Of a stretch of 64,000 nt of DNA, positions 53,175 to 62,315 are shown one piece after another. Position 1 is the first letter of the stretch, and each line of letters begins with the position of its first letter. This stretch comes from Avena insularis (taxonomy: Eukaryota; Streptophyta; Magnoliopsida; Poales; Poaceae): NCBI GenBank assembly GCA_023614405.1, contig CM042694.1:128717711-128781710 (forward strand). Direction: 5' to 3'. The position numbers were made by a program, and so were the translations under genes. Under the pieces are notes generated by a model. That model did not search any database. It was given only the letters and a program-made list of their open reading frames with translations, and had not been told where the DNA came from.

Positions 53175-54238
53175 TTGACATGGTGAAGGATTTAAAAGTA
53201 ATCTTTGGAAAGGGTCCTGGTAGACAATCTGTTCCGAAGGACGATGTCGGACATGCACCCATGTGGAAAAAGAAATCTATATTTTGGGAGCTACCCTATT
53301 GGAAAGTCCTAGAGGTCCGCTCTGCAATTGACGTGATGCACCTGACGAAGAATCTTTGCGTGACGCTGCTAGGCTTCTTGTGCGTGTATGGGAAGAGCAA
53401 AGATACACCTGAAGCACGGTAGGACCAACAACGTATAAAAGACCGAGATGGCATGCATCCAGAGCTGTTTGAAGGTACTGCTAGCTACGCTCTTACCAAA
53501 GAAGAGAAGGAAATCTTTTTTGAAGTCCTTTATAGTATCAAGGTCCCGTATGGTTTCTTGTCGAACATAAAGGGAATAATAAATATGGCAGAGAAATTTT
53601 TTCAAAACCTAAAGTCTCATGACTGCCACGTGCTTATGACCATTTGCTTCGGTGCATTGAGGGGACTCTGCGGAAAATGTTCGAGTACCCATTGTGAAGC
53701 TATGCTTTCTCAATGCAATTTCTCAGAAGGTAATCAGTCTAGATAGTCTACTAAGGTTACAGAAAGATGTGGTCCAATGTCTTGTCAGCTTCGAGTTGGT
53801 GTTCCCACCATCCTTCTTCAATATTATGACTCACCTCCTAGTTCACCTAGTCGATGAGATTAACATTCTTGGTCCTGTATTTCTACACAATATGTTCCCC
53901 TTTGAGAGGTTCATGGGAGTGTTAAAGAAATATGTTCATAACCTTGCTAGGCCAGAAGGAAGCATCTCAAAGGTATATGGAACCGAGGAGGTCATTGAGT
54001 TTTGTATTGACTTTATTCCTGACCTTAAGCCCATCGGTGTTCCTGAATCATGGATGAGGGTAGAATTAGTGGAAAAGGCACGCTAGGAAAGAAAGCAAGG
54101 ATATGTATGGACGGACATTCTCTCACTAAAGCACACTACACGGTTCTGCAAAGTTCCACCTTGGTGGCTCCGTATATCGAGGAACACAAGAATATTGTAC
54201 ACTCCAACAACCCAGGGAAGCCTGGCTCCTGGATTTGA
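53175..54238 (+). pseudogene. CACTA tnp2-type transposase, middle part (Transposase_21 end and DUF4218)
   Basis: The reading frame resumes exactly after the LTR and in the same phase as before it (the 4,659-bp gain is a multiple of three), with MVKDLKVIFGKGPG. The segment SAIDVMHLTKNLC (about 53320-53360) is the conserved Asp/His block of the domain. Then come ALTKEEKEIFFE and NIKGIINMAEK, and a DUF4218 region: QCLVSFELVFPPSFFNIMTH, LVDEINILGPVF, MFPFERFMGVLKKYVHN and ARPEGSI. Damage: TAG at 53420-53422 and several small deletions near 53640-53690 that move the sense to another frame by 53694. Another shift lies near 54050, and a TGA at 54236-54238 follows PGSWI. Confidence 0.9.
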
Positions 54239-54921
54239 GATGAACATATGAGGACTTTCGGCGGTTGGTTGCAGTCACATCTCTTGAATGACATAAATGT
54301 TGGAGAGCAGTTGTACTTGTTGGCCAGGTCACCATCTTCGACTATATTGACTTTCCAAAGATGCAGATAAATGGGAATACATTTTACACGATCGCCCAAG
54401 ATAAAAAGAGCACCAATCAAAACAGTGGTGTCCGATTTGATGCAACAGACAAGAATGGGCAAAAGGATACATATTATGGTTACATAGAGGAGATATGGGA
54501 ACTTGACTACGGACCTTTTTTTAAGGTTCCTTTGTTTCGGTGCAAATGGGTCAAGCTGATAGGAGGCGGGGTTGAGGTAGACAAGAAATACGGAATGACA
54601 ACAGTGGATCTCAACAACCTTGCGTATAGAGATGAACCATTTTTCCTAGCCAATGATGTGGCTCAGGTTTTTTATGTGAAGGACATGTCTACCAAACCGA
54701 GAAAAAGGAAAGATAAGCAAAAGAATATAGCATCCGATGAGCCAAAGCGCCACATAGTTCTTTTAGGAAAAATAAACATTGTGGGGGTGGAGGATAAGAC
54801 AGACATGTCAGACGATTATGATAAGTTTCATGAAATTCCACCCTTCGCTGTGAAGGATGACCCAAGCATCCCATTAAATAAGGAATATGCTCCATGGTTA
54901 TGGAGTAGAAGAAAACCCTAA
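54239..54921 (+). pseudogene. CACTA tnp2-type transposase, 3' part (DUF4216)
   Basis: After TGA at 54236-54238 the same frame continues (MRTFGGWLQSHL, LYLLARSPSS) to a frameshift near 54360. From 54361 an open frame of 186 codons carries the DUF4216 segment: INGNTFYTIAQDKKSTNQNS, YYGYIEEIWELDYGPFFKVP, LFRCKWVK and DLNNLAYRDEPFFLANDVAQ. It ends with a charged tail and a stop at 54919-54921. This C-terminal module is standard in grass CACTA transposases. Its biochemical role is unknown to me. Confidence 0.85.
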
Positions 54922-55070
54922 CATGTGTGGATGTTGGTGATGTACAATATTATTAAACCTTTATTTTTAATAATCTTCTTATATGTATATGGATATGAAC
55001 TTTCTCGATCTCAATAGGTAGTATTGCAACTTGTTGTGGCCAGACATTTATTAATATTAAAACGTAAAAA
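54922..55070. other. Spacer between convergent CACTA genes
   Basis: This AT-rich interval lies between the 3' end of the tnp2 frame (plus strand) and the 3' end of the minus-strand ORF. It holds AATAAT- and TTATTAATATT-type words that could serve either transcript as poly(A) signals. Nothing else is seen. Confidence 0.4.
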
Positions 55071-55639
55071 TTAGTCATAATCATATCTAGCCCTGTAGTA
55101 CACAGCTTCTGGGTCGTCTTCGGAATCGTCATCGTCGTCGTCGTCGCTCGTAGCACGCGGATGGATCCTCAGCCCTTCCTCGTAGCACGCGGATGGATCC
55201 TCCGGCCTCGGATTCACGACGCGCAGGGGAGGGGGCTCCCGGATGACGACCCTAGTACGCCCTAGGCCTTCACCACCACCACCATTCTTGTGGCTATGCT
55301 GCTGGTGACAGTGTGGGTACCTCAGGCGAGGATGGTCTCCCATGGCGATGTAGCGCATCACAACGGCGATAGTCCGTTCGCCACCACAAAGGCGACCAGC
55401 CTCGTTGGTTCATCATGGCCGTCACCCTCGTACCTGACGAGCTCCCTTTCCTGCCGGTTTGCGAAGAAGGCATTCCAGGTATCGAGGTTGTCGGGATCCC
55501 AATGGGGATCCATCTGCTACTCCGGCGTGAGCTCGAGGTAGAAGTGGTTCGTGATGGCCGCCTGGCGGGCCGAACCTTGAGACATAGGAGGAACAGAACT
55601 CCCTCCAAAGCCAGCAAGATTACCGGTACCAGCGGGCAT
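55071..55639 (-). pseudogene. Minus-strand ORF of unknown function inside the CACTA element
   Basis: From an ATG at 55639 (upstream in-frame TAG) the frame reads MPAGTGNLAGFGGSS, then MSQGSARQAAITNHFYLELT, a TAG (one codon after TPE), DNLDTWNAFFANRQERELV and TRLVAFVVANG. A one-base shift near 55390 moves the sense to the frame VMRYIAMGDHPRLRYPHCHQ. This continues through a proline-rich part (REPPPLRVVNPRPEDPSACY) and a run of about ten acidic residues to RARYDYD and a stop at 55071. Two direct copies of RIHPRAT-type coding (GGATCCATCCGCGTGCTACGA) suggest a small internal duplication. I believe similar ORFs occur in grass CACTA elements but know no function. One stop and one shift make it a pseudogene. 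Confidence 0.5.
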
Positions 55640-56109
55640 GGGTAGTGGGCGCTAACGCCTCGGTCTCCTCGAGCATTAGAAAAGCCCAGTAAGCGGTGTC
55701 CATTGTTGTGAGAGAGAAGGTGTGGATGTGTCGATCGAAATGGAAATGGTGGTCGGCCTAGATATAGAGGGACATGGCGGGAGAACATGGCGGGAAGCGG
55801 GGGAAATGGCGGAAGAACATGGAGGGAAGCGGGGGAAATGGCAGGAGGACATTTCTTCTATATTTTTGTGAATATTTTGCTATATTATATGTATTTTTCC
55901 ATTTTTAAATAATAAACTATATTTTTATTATTTTTTGTGAACATTTCTACTAAATATAATACTTGTTAGATAATAGATAATTTCATTTAAGTTGTATAAT
56001 AAAGTATGATAATATATTTAAATTATAGATCTTCTTTTTCTGAAAATTTTGATATATAATATATAATTTTCTGAAAACTATAAACCATTTTTGGGTTTGG
56101 CGCCAAAAA
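55640..56109. other. AT-rich spacer
   Basis: A short repeat GGCGGGA(A)GCGGGGGAAATGG occurs about three times around 55780-55850. It is followed by very AT-rich sequence (55855-56090). No gene or RNA is recognised. It probably separates the divergent promoters of the minus-strand ORF and the second plus-strand gene. Confidence 0.4.
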
Positions 56110-56267
56110 TAACCTTTAGCCCCGGGTGGTATCTGACGAATCGGGCTAAAGGGTTTCGGAAGTCTGTGGGCGAAAACACCTTAGCCGGGTTGTAATCTGA
56201 ACCGCTAAAGGGACCTTTAGCCCCGGTTTGTATTACCACCCGGGGCTAAAGGGGGGTGGTATAAATA
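56110..56267. promoter_or_regulatory. Internal cluster of subterminal-type motifs ending in a TATA box
   Basis: CCTTTAGCCCCGGGTGG (from 56112), TCGGGCTAAAGGG (about 56140), GACCTTTAGCCCCGG (about 56213) and CCCGGGGCTAAAGG (about 56239) are the same words that mark the element's two ends. They form inverted pairs here. TATAAATA follows at 56260-56267, and the first plausible ATG of the second gene is at 56336. The arrangement suggests that the end-binding protein also sits on this internal promoter, or that an older CACTA end lies here. No terminal CACTA sequence was seen beside it. Confidence 0.6.
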
Positions 56268-56335
56268 CCACCCCTGGCCCGGGTCGAGCCACGAACCGGA
56301 GATCGCCAGTTTTTTCTTCCCCAGTAGAGACGAAC

Positions 56336-56543
56336 ATGCCCACGCCGTCCACCGCGCCGCCCGAGCAACGCTCCGCCTGCCCGCCTGCTGCACTGCCGTC
56401 TCGCTCCGTCTGTCTGCCCCGCCTGCCTGCCTGTCTGCCCGCCTCCTTCTGTCCCAGCCTGCCGCGTCCAAGGATTCAGCCGCCCACTGCTGCTGCAAGA
56501 GGGATTGCCGCCCTGTCAGGTTGCCCGCCCAAGGCCACCGCCG
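56336..56543 (+). CDS. Possible first exon of the second CACTA gene
   Basis: The ATG at 56336 lies about 70 bp behind TATAAATA. The frame is rich in Pro, Ala, Cys and Ser (MPTPSTAPPEQRSACPPAA) and stays open through a good donor, GCCG/GTGAGG (56543/56544). Composition is low-complexity and no domain is visible, so it could equally be a GC-rich leader. The intron that would follow holds the AT-rich repeat at 56565-57190. Confidence 0.3.
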
Positions 56544-56564
56544 GTGAGGTATACGTAGGTGTAG

Positions 56565-57190
56565 TTAATTAGGGATATTATTAGTGTGTTTTTGTTAGTT
56601 AATTAGTGTGATTTTGTTAGTTAATTAGGGATTTTATTTAGTTAGGGATTTAGTTAATTAGTGTGATTTTGTTAGTTAATTAGGGATTTTATTTAGTTAG
56701 GGATTTAGTTAATTAGTGTGATTTTGTTAGTTAATTAGGGATTTTATTTAGTTAGGGATTTAGTTAATTAGTGTGATTTTGTTAGTTAATTAGTGTGATT
56801 TTGTTAGTTAATTAGGGATTTTATTTAGTTAGGGATTTAGTTAATTAGTGTGATTTTGTTAGTTAATTAGTGTGATTTTGTTAGTTAATTAGGGATTTAG
56901 TAGTGATTTAGTTAGGGATTTTAGTTAGGGATTTTAGTTAATTAGGGATTTAGTTAATTAGGGATTTTAGTAGTGATTTAGTTAGGGATTTTAGTTAGGA
57001 ATTTTAGTAGTGATTTAGTTAGGGATTTTAGTAGTGATTTAGTTATGGATTTTAGTAGTGATTTAGTTAGTGATTTAGTTAGGGATTTTAGTAGTGATTT
57101 ATTTAGGGATTTTAGTTAGTTTATTATTAGGGATTAGGGTTTTATTAGGGATTAGGGTTTATTAGGGATTAGGTTTAGTTAGAATACTTA
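56565..57190. repeat. AT-rich tandem repeat of GTTAGTTAATTAG-type words
   Basis: Units combining TTAGTTAATTAGTGTGATTTT and TTAATTAGGGATTTTATTTAG recur about ten times, then decay into TTTAGTTAGGGATTTTAGTAG words to about 57190. The region probably lies in an intron. Scattered TTAGGGTTT words near 57130-57170 look telomere-like but are not a TTTAGGG array. Confidence 0.8.
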
Positions 57191-57306
57191 GTTAATGAGG
57201 TTTAGTTTAGTTGGTGATAGGTTTAGGGTTATTGTTATTAGGGCAATATATACTTAGTGATTTAGTTACTGCTTATGTTTTATGATTGTTTATTGCTATT
57301 ATTTAG

Positions 57307-57699
57307 TTTTGCCGTGTCCATCTCGTCTGAGCCTACTGGACTCCGTCGGGGATGTCCGAGTCTGGGCTCCGCCGGGTTGGCACTAGGAGGTGCTACCTGT
57401 CGGGACTCGTACCTTGGTGAGGAATCCGGGTATCATCGTCAACCCGGAGCTTCTTTGGTGGCGTCCACGAGGTCCAGGAGTGGTGCAGAGGGAGCCAGCC
57501 CCCGAGGAGGTGGTACATCGTCATATTAGGGAGGAGGACGAGCATGTACGGCGATACATGTATCTTTTGGAGACTAGGTTCTCCAATATCTGACAGGTTC
57601 ACGGATCTCACCCGAGCTATTCTCTGGTGATGGTTCCTCTTCTGTGGCTGCAGAGCTCCCATAGCCTGAGCAATGCGTTAAAGGTCGCTAGTTTATCTT
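57307..57699 (+). pseudogene. Conserved exon of the second CACTA gene, with a stop
   Basis: Behind a TTATTTAG acceptor (57306) the sequence encodes RNPGIIVNPELLWWRPRGPG, then EPAPEEVVHRHIREEDEHVR and RYMYLLETRFSNI. A TGA follows, then readable QVHGSHPSYSLVMVPLLWLQ up to a TAA near 57700. The charged helix and WWRP segment look like real coding sequence. I believe it belongs to the TNPA-side ORF of grass CACTA elements, but I cannot name a domain. Frame changes upstream of about 57390 are uncertain. Confidence 0.45.
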
Positions 57700-57985
57700 A
57701 ATAATGTACTTTATCTTATACTTTATCCTATAATGCACCCGAGCTATTCTCCGGTGATGTATTAATAATGTACTTTATATTATACTTTATCCTATAATGC
57801 ACCCGAGCTATTCTCCCGTGATGTATTAATAATGTACTTTATCTTATACTTTATCCTATAATGCACCCGAGCTATTCTCTGGTGATGTATTAATAATGTA
57901 CTTTATCTTATACTTTATCCTATAATGCACCCGAGCTATTCTCCGGTGATGTATTAATAATGTACTTTATCTTATATTATTGTAC
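57700..57985. repeat. 64-bp minisatellite, about 4.5 copies
   Basis: Units start at 57700, 57764, 57828, 57892 and (partial) 57956. Each reads AATAATGTACTTTATCTTAT, then ACTTTATCCTATAATG, CACCCGAGCTATTCTCCGGTGATG and TATT. The CACCCGAGCTATTCTCnGGTGATG part also occurs in the preceding exon (about 57609-57631), so the minisatellite captured a piece of exon and amplified it inside the following intron. Confidence 0.9.
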
Positions 57986-58077
57986 TTTATCTTAATCACT
58001 AAGTACTGTATCCGAGTTGTCGCAGTTGTACTATTCTTTTACTTAATGCAATATTCTTTTTCTGTATTAGTTAAGCT

Positions 58078-60801
58078 ATGGACGGTAGACAGAATGAAGA
58101 GGATCTTCTCAACATGATAGATGAGGGTACTGGGGGGTCTTATTATGTTGGCTCCGAATATCTTAATTTGTCTGGAGGAGTCGATGGTGGAGAAAATAGT
58201 GGAGACGATGGTGCTGACCATGGTGGAGACCATGGTGAAGACACCATAATAATGACAAACTCCGTCAAGGTATATAAAGCCTCTATCGATCGTTCACTAG
58301 TATAGATGCACTAATTGATTCGTATATATGTACTGACGAATGTTTCTTCTCTTAGACCTCCGCTTCCGGCCAATCTTCTACAAATACAAGAGGCCCGACA
58401 CACAAGTTGCCTGCTGATGTCCGTTTCAGCATTGACTTAGTCTCTCCGCAGGGTCAACCGCTGGAGCCCAAAGAAGCTGCGAATGCATATACAAGTCAAT
58501 GCAGAGTGATTGTTAGAAACAAAGTCCCGTTCACCACGCGAAACTGGAACAAGCCAGGAAAGAAAAAGGATCCAGCCGGGGCTAGTTTTGTAGATGACAA
58601 AGCAAAAGATACAATGTGGAATTATCTCATGACACATTTCACCCTACCAGTCTTGGACACTGATGAGCTCACACAGCAAATGACGAGGAAAGTCAAGAAC
58701 TTTGCTCTTAAGAAGATGGCCGAACTATTGAAGGAATAGAAAAAAAGATTGTACCACAAGTATGTCTTGAAGGAAACAACTCCTCCATTCGTTGGCCCAC
58801 TAGAGTTGCAGCAGGATAGCTGGGCCGCATTTGTGGAATATAAGACCTCAGCACCAGCTAAGGCAATATCAGCAAAAAATAAGGAAAATGCAGCCAAAAA
58901 GAAATATCACCATCATATGGGTGTAGGTGGCTACAGGAGTGCCATGCCTAAGTGGGATAAAGCTGAGGCTGACCTAGAGGCTAAAGGGGTCACTCCAGCT
59001 ACGTCTAGTTGGCCCTTGAGGTCAAGAAATTGGGTATTCGGGCATGGGGCATCATTAGACCCAGAAACAGGAGAGATTGTTGCAGCCGAAGAAATTTCTA
59101 CACCCAAGAAAGAACTTGTTAAAGTGATGAAAGAGGTTGAAGAGGGAACGTTTGTTCCCGACAGAGAGAACGATGAGCTGACAAAGGCTCTCTGGAATCC
59201 TGAAAAGGCTGGACGAACAAGAGGGTTCGTACCTTCTTATCCATGGGTTATCGGGTTTCCCGAGCACCGTGACACGTACAGAAGCCGATCGAGAAGAACA
59301 AACCGGCAAAAGGAGGAGGATACAGAGCGGTTCGCGAGGTTTGAAGCCACGCTGCAGGAGTATCGCCAAGAGCTTAATGAACTTAAAGGACTCCGACAGC
59401 AAGATCCTACACCGGACAGTACGGTCGGCCCATCGCAACGGAAAAGCAGCGTGGCTTCCACGGAGGGCCGCGGTAATGATGCAACGATGGATGTGTACCT
59501 CGTGGATGCAATTAAGGAGAAGACTAGTTGTTAGCTGCATGTTGAACTGAAGAATATATCCATGAAGGTGGCGGTCGGCTTTGCTTTACCTTCTGCACCG
59601 GGAGCGACCTACCATTGCAATCCGATTCCAGCTGGCTATGCTCGTGTCGGTGTGGATGAAATTCTACCTATGTGTCAGTCACTACAGCTGGACATCCCTA
59701 GAGGTGAAGGGGAGACGACACTGGGAGAAGTCACGAGTGGCTTCATTCTTTGGAAAAAAGAATACATCAAGTTTCTAGGCTCGACACCAAGGCCACCTTC
59801 TCCACCAAGGCAACCGTCTCCTCCCAAAGGCACTGCCTCCTCAAGTCCACCTCCAAGTGCACCATCTCCTCCCAGAATAGTCAATCCATGACCCCAACAC
59901 GAGTCCATCTCAATCTCGCGCGCCTCCACCCACTAAGGGAAAAAGCGGAAGAATACCACCGCTCCGTCGGCGATAACCAACGCCAAGCGGCAGTTGTCGC
60001 CCCTCCCAAGAGTACGCCGATTCCTCCCAAGAGGGCTTACGACCCGATGAGGAGACCGATGCGGTCGTACGTGCCGAAGTGGATGCTCATTTTAAAAAGA
60101 AACAACCTGAGCCAGAGGTCCAAATAAAACCGGACACCAAGGAGCACTTTAGGAAATTATTGATGCAGCCATCCCAAGCTCAGTTAAATGCGCCAGATGA
60201 CTATACACGATGTCTTCAGAAGACATTGAAACAGAAGAGATCAAGCGGTAGAGGAAGCATCAAAAAAGAGGTTCCCCAGGGGGAACAAGCAAAACAATCG
60301 AGTGGTAGCGGAAGCATCGTAACAGGCGCCCTCACCGGGAAACAAGCAAAACAATCAATCAGTGGTAGCCAAAGAACCAAAGAGATGTTCCCACTGGGAA
60401 ACAAGCAAACCAATCGCTCCCCCACTCCAGGTGAACATACCCAAACCTCAACTATATGAGGAAGAACCTATGGATCCGGAAACGGCTAGGATATTGGCCG
60501 AGCAATGTGGTATGCCTATTCATGAAATTATTCACGGTGATATGCCCAAGGCTGAGGTAGCACCCAAATTTGTTAACGGGAGCCTCTCGTCATTCGAGAG
60601 GTTTCGGGATATGCCAACACAAATGCGACGATTCCATGAATGGTACATGAAAGCATCAAAAGAACAGCGAAATTGGCTCATACTGAAAGTTCAAAAATCG
60701 CACTACTTCATTGAAGACGAGGTCCCTATTGAATTTACAGAATTATTTCAGTTATTCAATCTAAAGGAACTCGACAAAACTATCCTCAGTTCATATTGTT
60801 T
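58078..60801 (+). pseudogene. Second CACTA gene: TNPA/transposase_24-like region, degenerate
   Basis: Exon 58078-58269 starts MDGRQNEEDLLNMIDEG, has an acidic Gly/Asp-rich part and ends at a clear donor (AAG/GTATAT). The acceptor CTTAG ends at 58355. The frame then runs in phase through LPADVRFSIDLVSPQGQPL, WNYLMTHFTLP and KKMAELLKE, a TAG (58737-58739), YVLKETTPPFVGPLELQQ, WAAFVEYKTS, MGVGGYRSAMPKWDKAEADL, SLDPETGEIV and a charged coiled region (EATLQEYRQELNELKG). A second TAG lies at 59532-59534. Then come MKVAVGFALP and YHCNPIPAGYARVGVDEIL, and a Pro/Ser-rich stretch to a TGA ending at 59891. This order is typical of the plant transposase_24 family of En/Spm elements. Beyond 59891 the sense shifts frame at least twice (charged, Gln/Lys-rich spacer about 60080-60420), then becomes the pre-protease segment FRDMPTQMRRFHEWYMKASK up to donor GTAAGT at 60802. 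Confidence 0.75.
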
Positions 60802-60910
60802 GTAAGTGATTACTTTATTTATGTAATTAGGTCTCTATCTCAGCTTTTTCAATTCATTGTCGGTAAGTATACTCACTATATTCTTTTGTACGCTATATAT
60901 AATGATGCAG

Positions 60911-61850
60911 AATGAAGATGCTCGATTGTAAAAGAAAGGCTGTCAACGGATTTGGGTACATTGACCCACATCGAGTTCATGGAGCTATACTAAAGGATAA
61001 ACCACTGGAGACCGAGCACAACTTGCTGCAGTTTCTCACGAAACAGCATTTCTGTAACAAAATACTATTTCCTTACCACGACGGCAAGTGAGTTTTTGTA
61101 CACATTAAATTTTGCTTACTCAATGTTTAGTGTAAATCATGAGTTACTGACGTATGTAAACCTTGTGTAGGTACCACTAGATTCTTCTAAGTATTTCACT
61201 TGACATGGGAAGAGTTCACATCATGGACTCACTAAACAAAGACATTGAAAACTACCGCATCATTATCGATGCGCTCCAGAGGTAATTTCAACCATTATCG
61301 CACTATATCGGTTTCTTTCGTTCATTTTCTGGGATGTCAAGTAGTTATTAACTCATACATTAATTTTCTTTGTCGGGTAGGGTTTGGACAAAGTTCAAGA
61401 AACATGTCCGTGGTCAATGGCGTGAGGAGCTATTTTTTAAATCACTCTCGGTAAGTAGTACGAGCTAAGTCCGCGCATCTATTTAATTATAGTTTATGTG
61501 CATTTATCATGCTAGCGTTATTATTTGATTGAATTCTATTATTGTAAAGTGCGCGAGGCAGGCACAGGGAACTAATCTATGTGGATTCTACGTGTGCGAG
61601 TTCATTCGCATCAGTATTGAGAAGCCCTCGAAAAATGTTTGAGTAAGTAAACAATATATTCACCCTTTATTTTTATTACAAAAATCGTGTTGAGTCTAAT
61701 CCATACGATCTCCTTTTTACATAGTTGGACGCGATGCGGAACAAGCTCCTACCAGAGGACTGCCTAATAGCAATCCAAGAGGAATTTGCTGCATTTTTTC
61801 TCGATGAGGTCATAGACCCACACGGAGAATACTATATAAGTAGACCCTAA
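60911..61850 (+). pseudogene. Ulp1-like cysteine protease (C48) domain of the CACTA second gene
   Basis: Spliced exons are visible: 60911-61087 (MLDCKRKAVNGFGYIDPHRV), 61171-61281 (YH, stop, ILLS; then MGRVHIMDSL), 61381-61450 (VWTKFKKHVRGQWREELF), 61550 to about 61640 (RQAQGTNLCGFYVCEFIR) and 61725-61850 (LDAMRNKLLPEDCLIAIQEE to a stop). This is the Ulp1/C48 fold that cleaves ubiquitin-like (SUMO) modifiers. Catalytic His (CAC 61175-61177), Asp (GAC 61226-61228), oxyanion Gln (in RQAQGT) and Cys (TGT 61580-61582) are all kept. The Trp that normally follows the His is TAG (61178-61180), a single-base nonsense change. The donor after 61640 is ambiguous. It is known that grass CACTA and MULE elements can carry Ulp1 domains. 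Its role in transposition is not established. Confidence 0.75.
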
Positions 61851-62179
61851 AGCATCCATGTAATGATCTCCATGTGATCAAATAGACATGCTCTGGACCT
61901 TGTTGGGACTCCATGTATATATGCTTGTAAGAGTAATTATATTATATATTCCGTCAATGTGTACAAATACTGTGTAGTAGCATTCTGTATGTATACGAAA
62001 ACTTGTTTCTAATGAAAACACAGAATGAAAAATAATTGAACACAAAACACAAAATGAAAATAAAAACACAAAATCCTAAAACCCCATCCCTTGCCGCGGC
62101 AGCCAAATGGCACAAAAGGCTACCGCGGCAGGGAACCTTTAGTCGTCCTGCCGCCCAGCGCGCCTAGCAGGCCACGTGG
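61851..62179. other. 3' spacer of the CACTA element
   Basis: No gene is seen. The first 230 bp are AT-rich and could include the 3' UTR of the second gene. From about 62085 the sequence turns GC-rich, with CTTGCCGCGGCAGCC and CTACCGCGGCAGGG, an imperfect direct pair leading into the subterminal region. Confidence 0.4.
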
Positions 62180-62315
62180 TTGGACCTCTAGCCCCGGTTC
62201 GTAACTAAACCGGGGCTAAAGCTTGGACCTTTAGTCCCGCTTTCGCATCCCCGGTTCGAAATCCGGGGCTAAAGGCCCTTACGAACCGGGGCAAATTGCC
62301 CGGTTTCTACTAGTG
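62180..62315. repeat. Right subterminal and terminal region of the CACTA element
   Basis: Alternating words ACCTCTAGCCCCGGTTCG, AAACCGGGGCTAAAG, ACCTTTAGTCCCG, CCCCGGTTCG, CCGGGGCTAAAGG and GAACCGGGGC match the left end and the internal cluster in both orientations. The last 12 bp (62304-62315) are the terminal repeat. Between them GCCCGG continues the outer stem. Confidence 0.85.

Larger units (their letters stand above)
45576..62315 (+). mobile_element. CACTA (En/Spm-type) transposon, 16,740 bp, inserted in the satellite
   Basis: The left end is CACTAGTAGAAA (45576-45587) and the right end is its exact reverse complement (62304-62315). CAA directly precedes the left end (45573-45575) and directly follows the right end (62316-62318), which is the 3-bp duplication expected of CACTA elements. 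Deleting the element plus one CAA recreates an ordinary satellite C module. Both ends carry the CCTTTAGCCCCGGTT / AACCGGGGCTAAAGG family of subterminal motifs. Cargo in order: a tnp2-type transposase gene split by an LTR unit, a minus-strand ORF of unknown function, and a second plus-strand gene ending in a Ulp1-like domain. Without the nested LTR and its duplication the element would be 12,081 bp. Every gene carries stops or frameshifts, so it is probably non-autonomous. Confidence 0.95.

Noticed and set aside
56880..57190. Telomere-like TTAGGG words
   Set aside because: Spacing is irregular, words are mostly TTAGTTAGGGATTT and not TTTAGGG, and the stretch is internal to the CACTA element.
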